A DNA stretch of 56,366 bases from an uncultured Candidatus Melainabacteria bacterium. GTDB lineage: Bacteria; Cyanobacteriota; Vampirovibrionia; Gastranaerophilales; Gastranaerophilaceae. Positions within the stretch are counted from its first letter, which is position 1, and each line of letters begins with the position of its first letter. This document shows positions 44,936 through 53,752 of the stretch, piece after piece. Made by a program: the position numbers and the translations under genes. The stretch is from the NCBI GenBank assembly GCA_934757275.1, contig CAKVLN010000010.1, positions 1 through 56,366 of the forward strand. Direction: 5' to 3'. The notes under the pieces are model-generated. The model ran no database searches, was not told where the DNA came from, and saw nothing but the letters and a program-made list of their open reading frames with translations.

Positions 44936-44971
44936 CCAGTCATTACGAGGAGCGTGAGCGACGAAGTAATC
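44936..44971 (+). repeat. Dispersed 36-bp extragenic repeat, copy B
   Basis: 34/36 identical to the minus strand of 38-73, differing at two positions. It lies next to further GC-rich palindromic pieces. Confidence 0.75.
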
Positions 44972-45063
44972 TATTGCAGAGAAATGTTAAGAAATCGTAA
45001 TAATATTTTTAATATATTCTCAATTGTTAAGAATTTAGAAAAATTGTTACAATTGGCGCAAAC

Positions 45064-45097
<34 letters not shown>

Positions 45098-45199
45098 ACT
45101 GCGCAACAATTCATTTGGCCCCTTTAAAAATCATGAAAAAGTCATTATTATGAGTATATAAACCGTATTTAATTTTTTACAGAACAAAGGAGCTTGAAT

Positions 45200-46009
45200 A
45201 TGAAAAAACGAGGATTTACATTGGCAGAAGTCTTGATTACATTAGGTATTGTTGGCGTAGTCGCTGCACTAACTGCTCCAGCACTTGTTATGAGTAGCAG
45301 AAATGAAGCTAACGCTGCAAGACTTTCAACAGTCGTTTCAAACATGGAAAACGCTTTTCAAACGGCTATCGCTCAAGAAGGCGCTGATAACTTGTACGGC
45401 ACAAGTTTATGGGATTTCGGTGGTGGAGAGCGACTAAATGCAACAGAAGGAAATAAAGCTCAATTTGTAGGTCGTTTAGGACAATATATGATTATAAATG
45501 GTTATAAAGATAGTGATGATGAGTACTATGGAAGTGACATTCCAGTTCACCCAATGACTGATTCTGGTGGTACTGCTAATATTAACATTGTAAATGACTC
45601 TCGTTTTTGGGGTGATGGTCGAATGTTTGCAATTGAAACTAAAAATGGAGCTGCTATTTTTATAAGAGCATACAGACGAGCAGGTGTTGCACAAGCAAAA
45701 CAAGCTGCAATTGCTGAAGGTTGTACATATTATACTAATGCTGCAGATGTAGTAATTGACGTTAACGGTAAAAATACTCCAAATGTATTTGGCAGAGATA
45801 TTTTCTGGTTCGCGCTCGGTGAAAATGGTGTTCTTTATCCTTATGGTGGTAAAGATGTTGCTCGTCTTGAAGGAGGCGATGCTGGAGAATGGGACGAAGT
45901 TGGAAATAATTACACTTGTCGAGATGATAATAAAGGAAGTAATGCAAATGTTAAAGGTAGCGGTTGCACTGCCCGTGTAATCGCAGAAGGATATAAAATA
46001 AATTACTAA
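45200..46009 (+). CDS. Type IV pilin-like prepilin
   Basis: 269 residues from the ATG at 45200, chosen because AAGGAG lies seven bases upstream; a TTG two codons earlier is in frame but poor. The prepilin signature is MKKRGFTLAEVLITLGIVGV: a basic leader cut after G5, with F6 and E10 as the conserved mature start, followed by a hydrophobic helix (about 6-30). The C-terminal globular part is about 235 residues, larger than major pilins, suggesting a pseudopilin or minor pilin; it has CTYY and two further cysteines near the end (YTCRDDN, GSGCTARV) that could form a disulfide. No pilus assembly gene is in the window. Ends in a strong terminator, so monocistronic. Confidence 0.9.
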   Translation: MKKRGFTLAEVLITLGIVGVVAALTAPALVMSSRNEANAARLSTVVSNMENAFQTAIAQEGADNLYGTSLWDFGGGERLNATEGNKAQFVGRLGQYMIINGYKDSDDEYYGSDIPVHPMTDSGGTANINIVNDSRFWGDGRMFAIETKNGAAIFIRAYRRAGVAQAKQAAIAEGCTYYTNAADVVIDVNGKNTPNVFGRDIFWFALGENGVLYPYGGKDVARLEGGDAGEWDEVGNNYTCRDDNKGSNANVKGSGCTARVIAEGYKINY

Positions 46010-46022
46010 TGTAAATTCTTGT

Positions 46023-46053
46023 GGTGCGCCGTAGGCGCACCTTTTCTTTTTTT
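46023..46053 (+). terminator. Rho-independent terminator after prepilin gene
   Basis: A perfect eight-bp GC-rich stem GGTGCGCC / GGCGCACC with loop GTA is followed by TTTTCTTTTTTT. Confidence 0.93.
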
Positions 46054-46123
46054 GCAGAATTTACACTAACCTATCGAAGGGGTAAGGTTGTTTCAAGACG
46101 CCAAACAAACAAATCAAGGGTCC

Positions 46124-46247
46124 TTCTGAGTGCGATTAGCACGAAGAATCCAGCTGGTTAATAACTATATCCATTTTAATCAATACCCAGCATTCGTAGC
46201 TTTCGCAAGGCTCAAGCACGACTGCGACCTCTCTAACTAAAGAGGTT
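46124..46247 (+). repeat. Dispersed composite repeat, copy 2 (full)
   Basis: Begins with TTCTGAGTGCGATTAGCACG and GAATCCAGCTGGTTA, then ATTTTAATCAATACCC, then the CGACTGCGACCTCTCTAAC block. The whole arrangement recurs at 56009-56135. It ends directly at the coaE 3' end. Confidence 0.85.
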
Positions 46248-46755
46248 ACAAAACCTTTAAAAGCTCTGCTACTTGTTCAGCCAAAGCTTCCTTTGTTGAA
46301 TTATTATTTAAAACAAAATCAGATTTACTAATTTTCTCTTCTTGAGGCATTTGTGCATTCATTCGCTTCAATGCTTGCTCTTTTGTAAAATTATTACGTT
46401 TCATAAGGCGCTCAAGTCTTAAATCATCATTACATTGTACAAAAATAATTTTATCAAACAATTTGTCAAAGCCAGTTTCAAACAAAAGCGGTATTGAAAC
46501 AAAAACATACTTATCTTTACACTTATCAAAGATATCAAGAATTTCTGCCTTAACTTTTGGGTGTATATAATCCTCTAGTTGCTTTCTTGCGACTGGGTCA
46601 GAGAAAACTTTTTCGCCTAAAGCTCGTCTGTCTATATTTCCCAAAAACTTATGCGCAATTTTATCCGCATCATAGACAGGGTAATACTTTGCAATAATTT
46701 TCTCAACTTCTGATTTGCCAGAAGCAATATTACCCGTTATTGCTATTTTTAGCAT
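46246..46755 (-). CDS. coaE: Dephospho-CoA kinase
   Basis: 169 residues, on the short side (usually about 200). It adds the 3' phosphate to dephospho-CoA in coenzyme A synthesis. The P-loop is GNIASGKS at 8-15; YDADKIAH near 29 and DYIHPKVKAEI near residue 62 are family features, and PLLFETGFDKLFDKIIFVQC is typical. The missing residues are mainly in the middle lid region. The ATG overlaps the end of the upstream pseudouridine synthase gene by 26 bases and is preceded by GAGGG. Its 3' end abuts a dispersed repeat whose end may supply the last bases. Confidence 0.92.
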   Translation of the reverse strand: MLKIAITGNIASGKSEVEKIIAKYYPVYDADKIAHKFLGNIDRRALGEKVFSDPVARKQLEDYIHPKVKAEILDIFDKCKDKYVFVSIPLLFETGFDKLFDKIIFVQCNDDLRLERLMKRNNFTKEQALKRMNAQMPQEEKISKSDFVLNNNSTKEALAEQVAELLKVL

Positions 46756-47491
46756 ATTCCCTCTTAATTTTTGCGATATAAGTTTTCAATTCCTTCACTT
46801 GCTTAGGCTTAATAGGCTTAACTTGTCCTTTTTTAAGTCCATCAATCGTAAGCGTCGCATGCTGTATCCTCTTCAAGCTTTCGACTTCATAACCTAATTT
46901 GGCAAACATTTTACGAATTTGTCTATTTATTCCTTGATACAAAACTACTTGAAGCATAGAAGATTTGTTTTTAAGCTCTATTGGCAAGGTTTCTGCGTAA
47001 GCTATTTTCTTCTCGCCAGAATCCGTTTCAATTTCTATTCCGTTTAACATTTTTTCAGCATCATCTGGAGTAAATTTACCATTTATTGATACCAAATACA
47101 CTTTAGGAACTTTTATTGATGGGTGTGTCATTTCATTAATAAACTCACCATCATTAGTCAAAATTATTAAACCTGTAGACTCTTTATCAAGTCTGCCAAC
47201 TGGTTTTAGGTGCTTTAATTCTGGCGGTATAACGTCATAGATAGTTTTTCTGCCTTTTTCATCTTCTGATGTTGTAATATAACCCGCAGGTTTGTAGAAC
47301 TTGTAATACTCCAGCTTTTGAGGTTTTACAAGCTTGTTATCTATATAAACACGGTCTTTTTCTCTAACGTAAAAGCCTAATTCCTCGATTGGTCTATCGT
47401 TTACACGAACACGACCTTCAAGAATTAGTTCGTCAGCTTTTCTCCTTGAGCAAAAGCCTGTTGATGCTATGTATTTATTTAGTCTTGGCAT
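46730..47491 (-). CDS. rluB: RsuA/RluB-type 23S rRNA pseudouridine synthase
   Basis: 253 residues. The N-terminal S4 RNA-binding domain is RLNKYIASTGFCSRRKADEL. The catalytic motif is GRLDKESTGLIILTNDGEF with the catalytic D102, and KVYLVSINGKF plus NRQIRKMFAKLGY complete the RsuA-family fold. It isomerises uridine in rRNA; RluB is the most likely assignment by length and sequence, but RluE/RsuA-type specificity cannot be excluded. The start follows a thioesterase gene with a one-base gap, and the 3' end overlaps coaE. Confidence 0.9.
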   Translation of the reverse strand: MPRLNKYIASTGFCSRRKADELILEGRVRVNDRPIEELGFYVREKDRVYIDNKLVKPQKLEYYKFYKPAGYITTSEDEKGRKTIYDVIPPELKHLKPVGRLDKESTGLIILTNDGEFINEMTHPSIKVPKVYLVSINGKFTPDDAEKMLNGIEIETDSGEKKIAYAETLPIELKNKSSMLQVVLYQGINRQIRKMFAKLGYEVESLKRIQHATLTIDGLKKGQVKPIKPKQVKELKTYIAKIKREYAKNSNNG

Positions 47492-47492
47492 A

Positions 47493-47897
47493 TTAATTTT
47501 CTTGTTTTAAAGCGTTTGTGATTACTTCTGGTAACTTTCTGTAAATAGAACCGTCGTTATGAATTGCAACAACCTCAAATTCAGCCTTAATAAACAATTT
47601 ATTGTCAGCTTTATTACGAATTGATTGCTCAAACGTAACTCTGATTGGTGAAACCTCTTTAATTGAAGTTTCGATTACAATAACATCGTTTAATCTTGCA
47701 GAAGCTTTGTAGCGCACATTTAGATTAGTTACAGGCATTGCGATATCTTGTTTTTCCAAATCAATCAAATTCAAGCCAGCATCTTCGCACAATTCTACTC
47801 TGCCTTTTTCCAACCATCTAAGATAGGTTCCATGCCAGACAACTCCGTAAGCATCTGTGTCTGCGTAATAAACTTTTTCTTCAAATATATTTTTCAT
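47493..47897 (-). CDS. YbgC/FadM-type acyl-CoA thioesterase
   Basis: 134 residues with the hotdog fold. The signature YYADTDAYGVVWHGTYLRWL carries catalytic D15 and H22, and KGRVELCEDAG follows. YbgC-type enzymes hydrolyse short to medium acyl-CoA thioesters; in proteobacteria ybgC lies with tol-pal, which is not the case here. It is first in a minus-strand unit with the pseudouridine synthase and coaE. No strong ribosome site is present before the ATG. The substrate is unknown. Confidence 0.9.
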   Translation of the reverse strand: MKNIFEEKVYYADTDAYGVVWHGTYLRWLEKGRVELCEDAGLNLIDLEKQDIAMPVTNLNVRYKASARLNDVIVIETSIKEVSPIRVTFEQSIRNKADNKLFIKAEFEVVAIHNDGSIYRKLPEVITNALKQEN

Positions 47898-47950
47898 ATA
47901 GCTATTCTATCATGATATAATTTGTTTGTACATTTATAGGAGAATTTTTT

Positions 47951-48334
47951 ATGAAATTTTTACACACAATGGTTAGAGTTAAGGATATTGAAAAATCTTT
48001 AGCCTTCTATACCGATGTTTTGAATATGAAATTAGAGCACAAAAAAAGACTTGAAGATTGCTGGCTATATTTTTTGTCAGATGAAGAAAACACATGCCAG
48101 ATTGAACTTACTTACAACGATGAAACTCCAGAAAATGGATATGATTTAGGTAGCGGTTTTGGTCACTTCGCCTTTTCTGTAGACTCATTGGACGAATTTA
48201 CACAAAAAATCAACAAACTTGGTTATTCTTATTTATACCCACCATTTGATTTGAATGGCAAAGGCTCTAAAATTGCGTTTATTGCAGACCCAGACGGGTA
48301 TGAAATCGAATTGATTGAAAAAGTTAATTGGTAA
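47951..48334 (+). CDS. gloA: Glyoxalase I-like metalloenzyme
   Basis: 127 residues, the length of the bacterial glyoxalase I. VOC-fold features: H5 in FLHTMVRVKD, E52 in QIELTYN, H72 in GHFAFSVD, and E120 in GYEIELIE, positions matching the four metal ligands of E. coli GloA. It would isomerise the hemithioacetal of methylglyoxal and a thiol to a lactoyl thioester. TAGGAG eight bases before the ATG is a good site. It is monocistronic and divergent from the thioesterase gene. Since the thiol cofactor of this organism is unknown, the exact substrate is open; other VOC enzymes share the fold. Confidence 0.88.
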   Translation: MKFLHTMVRVKDIEKSLAFYTDVLNMKLEHKKRLEDCWLYFLSDEENTCQIELTYNDETPENGYDLGSGFGHFAFSVDSLDEFTQKINKLGYSYLYPPFDLNGKGSKIAFIADPDGYEIELIEKVNW

Positions 48335-48465
48335 TTACACACCCGATTTTGTAACTCAAAATTTTTGGTAACATTTCTTAATAATCATTAAAAAAAAGGC
48401 AATTTTTGCAAACTTTTTAACTTTATATATATGTAAGGTTAGAAATGTAAGATTAGGAGGCAATT

Positions 48466-48618
48466 ATGAACATTGCAATTAGAAAATTGGCCATGTTGGA
48501 AAAGGACATTATCGAAAGAGAAGAAGCTGCAAAATTGGAGGGCTACACAAGTTCACCCGTCGACCCAGCTTTTAGAGAAAAAATTACCAGATTGATGGAC
48601 AAAGTTAGAGTTCTTTGA
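48466..48618 (+). CDS. Small unknown protein (50 residues)
   Basis: 50 residues: begins MNIAIRKLAMLEKDIIEREE and ends ITRLMDKVRVL. It is preceded by TAGGAGG with ideal spacing (GGAGG five bases before the ATG) and a possible promoter (TTGCAA at 48406, TATATG at 48428). The composition is charged and helical with a short proline turn in the middle. It does not match a family I recognise. Its stop lies 14 bases inside the 3' end of the ABC transporter gene on the other strand. The ribosome site makes it more credible than a random frame; conservation is untested. Confidence 0.65.
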   Translation: MNIAIRKLAMLEKDIIEREEAAKLEGYTSSPVDPAFREKITRLMDKVRVL

Positions 48619-50344
48619 TAGAAGCAAGTCTAACAAGTTCTCTAAAATCAGCATTATTTTCCACTAAATCGTTAAACTCTGAGATATCAACTATCTCGGA
48701 GTTTTTCATAAATACAATTTTATCAGCAGCTTTAATTGTAGAAAGTCTGTGCGCAATTGCAATAATAGTCATCTTGCCGTGCAATTTCAATAAGTCCGCA
48801 CAGATTTCGTCTTCTGTCTTTAAATCAAGAGCAGAGGTAGCCTCATCTAACATTAAAATATCAGGTTCCGAATACAAAGCTCTCGCAATTGCTAATCTTT
48901 GCTTTTGCCCTTGTGAAAAACCTGTAGCATCGACAAAAGGGTTTGCATAAATTCCCTCTGGATAATTTGCAACAATAAAATCATAAAGTTGAGCTGATTT
49001 TAGTGCCTTTAGAACTTTAGCATCATCAATTTCATTAGAACCAAAAGCAACGTTTTCTCTAATATTGCCATTTATCAAAGAAATTTCTTGCGGCACATAG
49101 CCAATTTTTAGTGGCAACAATTTCGCTTTACCATCAACTAAAATTTCACCAGAATTAGGTGCAAGCAAGCTTGCAATTATATCAATAAGCGTAGTTTTAC
49201 CCGAACCAGATAGCCCCGCAATACCAACAAATTCGCCTTTATTAATTGTTAAATTTATATTTTTCAAAACGGGTTTTGACTTTTCATATTCAAAACAAAC
49301 ATTTTTCAATTCTAGATTATGTTCAAAAGTTGCAAATTCTGGTTCTTTAAGCGGCGCAACGTTCTTTAAATTTAAGCGTTCGCACCAATTTAACAAATTT
49401 TCAACATTAGTAATTGCGGAATTTATACCGTTCAAATTAACCTGTATTCTAGAAATAGTAGGGGCTAATCTAAATATTGCAGACACAATAATAGCAATTG
49501 AGGCAATTAATTTATTAGGCTCGGTATAATTTTGAAAAGTAATAATAGATAACAAAATAAACAATAAAATTATAACAAACGGTTCAACAACATAAGGTGG
49601 AATTGTGCTCAAAAACGAAGTTTTAGTACATACCTTATAAAAATCTGTAATTGCATTTTTGTAATTATGAAAAAAGAATTTTTCGTTATGCGAAATCTTT
49701 AAGCTTTTTATGTTCAACAAGATTTCATTTTCTTTTTGGCTAAAAATCGCAGAAGTTTTATTAGATTTTTGTGCAATCTCTTCTAAAGCTGGTTTATAAA
49801 TTTTATTTTGCACCACAATCAAAATAAGTGCAAAAGCGAGTGTTATAGCCATTGCAATAGGAAATTTTACAATAAGCAGGAGAGATAGAAACGCAAAAAT
49901 AAAAATATTAACGTTCATATTCAAAAGTCTTAAAATAAAATTGTTAATAGTATTTGGTATCAAGAAATTAAGTATATTATTCTTATCACCAATAGATATT
50001 TTTGACACCTCTTGATATGAGTCGCTCAAAAAACAATTAACAAATTTTAGGTTAACTTCCTTTTCAATAGCCTTTGTCAAATTTGCTTGCAAATATGAAT
50101 AATAAATCATGAAAACGTTCTTCAAAAGGAACAAAACAACTATACAAACACCGATAAAAATAGGTGAATGAAAAATATCTTGAGCTGATTCGTTTGCTAG
50201 CATTTTCATCACAAAAGGATAAGTCAAAGCCACGCCAAAGAGTTCTAAAACACCGACAACAAAAGATAGCACAGAATATTTTATAAAATTCTTTTTATTC
50301 TGCTTAAAATAAAAGAAAAATTTTCTGAAACAATCTAATATCAT
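48605..50344 (-). CDS. ABC transporter, fused membrane and ATP-binding domains (exporter type)
   Basis: 579 residues. The N-terminal six-helix membrane domain (about 20-320) is followed by the ATPase: Walker A GLSGSGKT (377-384), signature FSQGQ (476-480) and Walker B ILMLDEATSALD. The signature differs from LSGGQ at two positions (F for L, Q for G), a tolerated but notable change. It is an MsbA-like homodimeric exporter; the cargo (lipid, peptide or drug) is not predictable. AGGA seven bases before the ATG. The MFS gene lies nine bases upstream on the same strand, so the two are likely one transcript with clpP and perhaps eno. Confidence 0.92.
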   Translation of the reverse strand: MILDCFRKFFFYFKQNKKNFIKYSVLSFVVGVLELFGVALTYPFVMKMLANESAQDIFHSPIFIGVCIVVLFLLKNVFMIYYSYLQANLTKAIEKEVNLKFVNCFLSDSYQEVSKISIGDKNNILNFLIPNTINNFILRLLNMNVNIFIFAFLSLLLIVKFPIAMAITLAFALILIVVQNKIYKPALEEIAQKSNKTSAIFSQKENEILLNIKSLKISHNEKFFFHNYKNAITDFYKVCTKTSFLSTIPPYVVEPFVIILLFILLSIITFQNYTEPNKLIASIAIIVSAIFRLAPTISRIQVNLNGINSAITNVENLLNWCERLNLKNVAPLKEPEFATFEHNLELKNVCFEYEKSKPVLKNINLTINKGEFVGIAGLSGSGKTTLIDIIASLLAPNSGEILVDGKAKLLPLKIGYVPQEISLINGNIRENVAFGSNEIDDAKVLKALKSAQLYDFIVANYPEGIYANPFVDATGFSQGQKQRLAIARALYSEPDILMLDEATSALDLKTEDEICADLLKLHGKMTIIAIAHRLSTIKAADKIVFMKNSEIVDISEFNDLVENNADFRELVRLASIKEL

Positions 50345-50353
50345 CTTATTTTC

Positions 50354-51589
50354 CTAATATTTGTTAGAAAGCTTCATTGCTTTATAAAGCTCAAATACAC
50401 TTATCATAAAGAATAGCCCAAACACTGCCAAGTATGATTTGTTTGTATATACAAGAACTTCACCAACTTTTTCAGGCGCAAAAAGATTTAATAAGAAACC
50501 CATTGCAGTCCCTAACAAACCGACCATTGTAAAGAAACAAAAATTCATTATACTTACTGCTGTTCCAGATACCATTTTTCTATTTGTCAAATGCAAAACC
50601 GGTACAAGCAAAGAAGTTAAGCTGGCATTTGCGGCTAAAACACAGAAAATTATTGCAATAAGCGGAGTTCTGATATTAAAAACTAAGCAGATACAAATAA
50701 TTAGCAAAGATACAAACGTAATTATTGATGCATTTTTCAAGAACACAACTCGATGATTATGGCACATTTTGCAAACGGAGGCATTAATTATATTAAAAGC
50801 TGCAGCAATCACTGCCATAATTGAAAGAACGATTGCTGACTTAGCAGTCGGCATACAACAAAAATCTTCTAAGAATTTTTTACCGATAATTGCCTGAATA
50901 GCGTACGAAATTCCGAAGTTACAGCAGGCAAAACTAAACAAATTTCTATTATGTTTTTTATGTAACACTAATCTAAAAGGTAGCGTTCTCAATTTAACAT
51001 TTCGGTTTATCTCTGGAAATTTAACTTTAAAAGAAAGAATTATAAATAACAAAACGCCCAGCAAAATTATTGATGCCAAAACTACCAAAATGGTACGCCA
51101 GTTCATATACTTCATCATAAATACAAATGGAGCGTTCGCAGCAATTCCACCACAATAACCGATGCAGAGCATTACAGAAATTGCAATACCAAAATTTTTA
51201 TCAGAAAAACATTCTCTTAATTCTCTTATCAAACTTAAATAAAAACAACTTCCGCCTACCCCTACAAGAACCCTTGAGAAGTACATTAAAGGCAAATTTG
51301 TAGAAATTGGAAACAACAATGCACCAATACCTAAAATAATACCGCCTGTTAGCATTACTCTAAGTCCGCCATATCTATCAACCAAAACGCCAATTATGAG
51401 TTGGTTAACTGCATAAAGGTACATAAAGATTGCACCAAATGCAGTAATATAAGGTGCACTTACGGCTAGTTCTTGTTGAAGTAAATCAAAAACCGCACCA
51501 GGAATTGCTATTCTCTGAAAATTTGCAAAGAAATAGAACAACGCACCAAGCGCAATTAGTATGTATATTATCCCCTTATTGTTCTTCAT
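50354..51589 (-). CDS. MFS transporter
   Basis: 411 residues from the ATG at 51589; a TTG at 51601 would add four residues, and neither start has a well-spaced ribosome site (GGAG lies only one base before the ATG). About 12 hydrophobic helices with the MFS motif between helices 2 and 3 (VLVDRYGGLRVMLTGGIILG). The substrate is unknown. It starts 12-14 bases after clpP, in the same orientation, and is followed by an ABC exporter gene, possibly indicating an export-related operon. No sign of truncation. Confidence 0.88.
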   Translation of the reverse strand: MKNNKGIIYILIALGALFYFFANFQRIAIPGAVFDLLQQELAVSAPYITAFGAIFMYLYAVNQLIIGVLVDRYGGLRVMLTGGIILGIGALLFPISTNLPLMYFSRVLVGVGGSCFYLSLIRELRECFSDKNFGIAISVMLCIGYCGGIAANAPFVFMMKYMNWRTILVVLASIILLGVLLFIILSFKVKFPEINRNVKLRTLPFRLVLHKKHNRNLFSFACCNFGISYAIQAIIGKKFLEDFCCMPTAKSAIVLSIMAVIAAAFNIINASVCKMCHNHRVVFLKNASIITFVSLLIICICLVFNIRTPLIAIIFCVLAANASLTSLLVPVLHLTNRKMVSGTAVSIMNFCFFTMVGLLGTAMGFLLNLFAPEKVGEVLVYTNKSYLAVFGLFFMISVFELYKAMKLSNKY

Positions 51590-51603
51590 ACTCCAAAACA
51601 AGT

Positions 51604-52224
51604 TTAGTTATTAGCTGATGTAACAACCTTATCAATCAAACCATATTCACAAGCTTCTGCTGCTGATAAGTAGTGGTCACGTTCGCAATCTTCTTTAACT
51701 TTGTCAAATGGTTGACCAGAATTTTCTGCCATGATACCAATTAACATGTCTTTCATTCTCAAAATTTCTTTTGCTTCTAATTCAATATCAGTAGCTTGAC
51801 CTTTTGCACCGCCTAAAGGTTGGTGAATCATAATTCTAGCACTAGGGAGAGCCATTCTCTTACCTTTAGCACCAGCTGACAGTAGAAAAGCACCCATTGA
51901 TGCAGCTTCGCCCAAACAAATTGTTTGCACATCAGCTTTAATCAAATTCATAGTGTCATAAATTGCCATACCTGCAGTAATAACACCCCCTGGTGAATTA
52001 ATATAAAGCATAATATCTTTTTCAGGATTTTCGCTATCTAGCAACAAAAGTTGTGCAACAACTGAATTTGCTACTTCATCGTCAATCTCTGTTCCTAGGA
52101 AAATAATTCTTTCTCTTAATAATCTTGAGAAAATATCAAAAGATTTTTCACCTCTTGAAGAAGATTCTATTACAGTAGGCACATAGCTTAAAATCTTTTT
52201 GTAATCAGTAGTTTCAGTTGTCAT
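51604..52224 (-). CDS. clpP: ATP-dependent Clp protease proteolytic subunit
   Basis: 206 residues from the ATG at 52224, chosen because AAGGGAGAG lies just upstream; the frame is open to 52290 but those residues lie in the hairpin leader. The catalytic triad is S109 ([10 protein letters not shown]), H134 ([11 protein letters not shown]) and a D in [12 protein letters not shown]. It forms the double heptamer that degrades proteins fed by ClpX/ClpA-type ATPases, none of which is adjacent. A perfect 15-bp inverted repeat precedes it (52239-52282). It is preceded by eno and followed by MFS and ABC genes in the same orientation. Confidence 0.95.
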   Translation of the reverse strand: MTTETTDYKKILSYVPTVIESSSRGEKSFDIFSRLLRERIIFLGTEIDDEVANSVVAQLLLLDSENPEKDIMLYINSPGGVITAGMAIYDTMNLIKADVQTICLGEAASMGAFLLSAGAKGKRMALPSARIMIHQPLGGAKGQATDIELEAKEILRMKDMLIGIMAENSGQPFDKVKEDCERDHYLSAAEACEYGLIDKVVTSANN

Positions 52225-52238
52225 ATTACTCTCCCTTA

Positions 52239-52282
52239 CTCTATTATTTATTGCTAAGTTAATTCTACAATAAATAATAGAG
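52239..52282. promoter_or_regulatory. Perfect 15-bp inverted repeat in clpP leader
   Basis: CTCTATTATTTATTG (52239-52253) pairs perfectly with CAATAAATAATAGAG (52268-52282) with a 14-base loop, between the end of eno and the clpP ribosome site. It could be an operator dyad, an mRNA hairpin, or an eno terminator; no T tract follows on the minus strand, so terminator function is unlikely. Confidence 0.75.
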
Positions 52283-52312
52283 CATATCAAGTTTTAATTA
52301 AGAGCAAAGAAA

Positions 52313-53617
52313 CTATCTAGCAAACGCCTTTCTGCCTAAAAAGTTTGCGCCACTTGCAAGCTCTTCTTCTATTCTTAGTAATTGATTATATTTTACTAAT
52401 CTATCAGTTCTAGAAACAGAACCTGTTTTGATAAGTCCGCAATTAGTGGCAACTGCTAAATCTGCTATAAAGCTATCTTCTGTTTCACCAGAACGATGAG
52501 AAACCACTGCAGTATATCCATTTTTTTGCGCCATATAAATTGTATTAAGAGTTTCAGTTAAGGTTCCGATTTGGTTAGGTTTTATCAAAATTGAATTAGC
52601 AACATGCATTTCAATTCCCTCTTTTAATCTTGAAGTATTTGTTACAAACAAATCATCACCCACCAACTGGCATTTTTGTCCCAATTTCTCAGTCAAATTT
52701 TGCCAACCCAGCCAATCGTCTTGTGCCAAGCCATCTTCTATTGAAATAATCGGATAATCTCTTACAAGTTCGTCTAAATATTCCACCATGTTTTCGGAAG
52801 TTAATTTACGATTTTCACCTTTCAAAAAATACCTGCTAAGTGAACAAACACCATTTGAGCATTCGCCCTCTTCATACAATTCAGACGAAGCTACATCAAG
52901 GCAGATTTTGACGTTATTCGTATTATAACCTGCTTTTTCAATTGCCATTATAATTGTTTCAATCGCCTCTCTTGTTGAATTTAGATTAGGCGCAAAACCG
53001 CCTTCATCACCAACAGTTGTAGACAAGCCCTTTTCATTGAGTATTTTTTGAAGTGTATGAAAGATTTCTGAACCAGCTTTTAGAGCCTCTGAAAAACAGG
53101 AAACACCAACTGGCGCAATCATAAATTCTTGTATATCCAAGTTATTATTAGCATGCGCTCCGCCATTTAAAATATTCATCATAGGAGTTGGAAGAGTCTT
53201 TCCTATAATACCACCTAAATATTTATATAAAGGTAATTCATAAAAATTTGCACTTGCTCTGGCGCAAGCTAGTGATACTGCTAGAATTGCATTTGTACCA
53301 AGAGTAGATTTATTAAAAGTTCCGTCCATTTCTAGCATTAAATTATCAATTAATTGTTGATTTGTAGCGTCTTCGCCCAACAAATTTGGAGTAATTACAG
53401 TGTTAATATTGTCAATCGCTTTCAAGACGCTTTTTCCAAAATAATCTGTTTTAATATTATCTCGAAGTTCTTTAGCCTCATATATACCAGTAGAAGCACC
53501 AGATGGAACGGAAGCTCTGCCAAAAGAACCATCAATAAGTTTTACGTCCACCTCGACTGTAGGATTACCTCTTGAATCAAGTATTTGTCTAGCTTTAATA
53601 TCTTCAATTTCGCACAT
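52313..53617 (-). CDS. eno: Enolase
   Basis: 434 residues, usual length. It converts 2-phosphoglycerate to phosphoenolpyruvate in glycolysis. Family marks include [73 protein letters not shown] and [14 protein letters not shown], followed by [10 protein letters not shown]. The ATG has AAGGAG at good spacing. It lies divergent from ilvE and 5' of clpP. Nothing odd is seen. Confidence 0.97.
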   Translation of the reverse strand: MCEIEDIKARQILDSRGNPTVEVDVKLIDGSFGRASVPSGASTGIYEAKELRDNIKTDYFGKSVLKAIDNINTVITPNLLGEDATNQQLIDNLMLEMDGTFNKSTLGTNAILAVSLACARASANFYELPLYKYLGGIIGKTLPTPMMNILNGGAHANNNLDIQEFMIAPVGVSCFSEALKAGSEIFHTLQKILNEKGLSTTVGDEGGFAPNLNSTREAIETIIMAIEKAGYNTNNVKICLDVASSELYEEGECSNGVCSLSRYFLKGENRKLTSENMVEYLDELVRDYPIISIEDGLAQDDWLGWQNLTEKLGQKCQLVGDDLFVTNTSRLKEGIEMHVANSILIKPNQIGTLTETLNTIYMAQKNGYTAVVSHRSGETEDSFIADLAVATNCGLIKTGSVSRTDRLVKYNQLLRIEEELASGANFLGRKAFAR

Positions 53618-53752
53618 AATAACTCCTTATATTTACACATTAAGATTATTAAAATCTATAATTTTCCACCATTAACCAGTACGACAAATTTTAAATCTTA
53701 ACTAATTTGTGAATACTCATAAATTGTAGTATTATAACTAAGGAGGACTTTT

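Noticed and set aside
53707..53735. Promoter TTGTGA-17-TATTAT before ilvE
   Set aside because: The expected transcription start would fall on the ribosome site, so function is doubtful.
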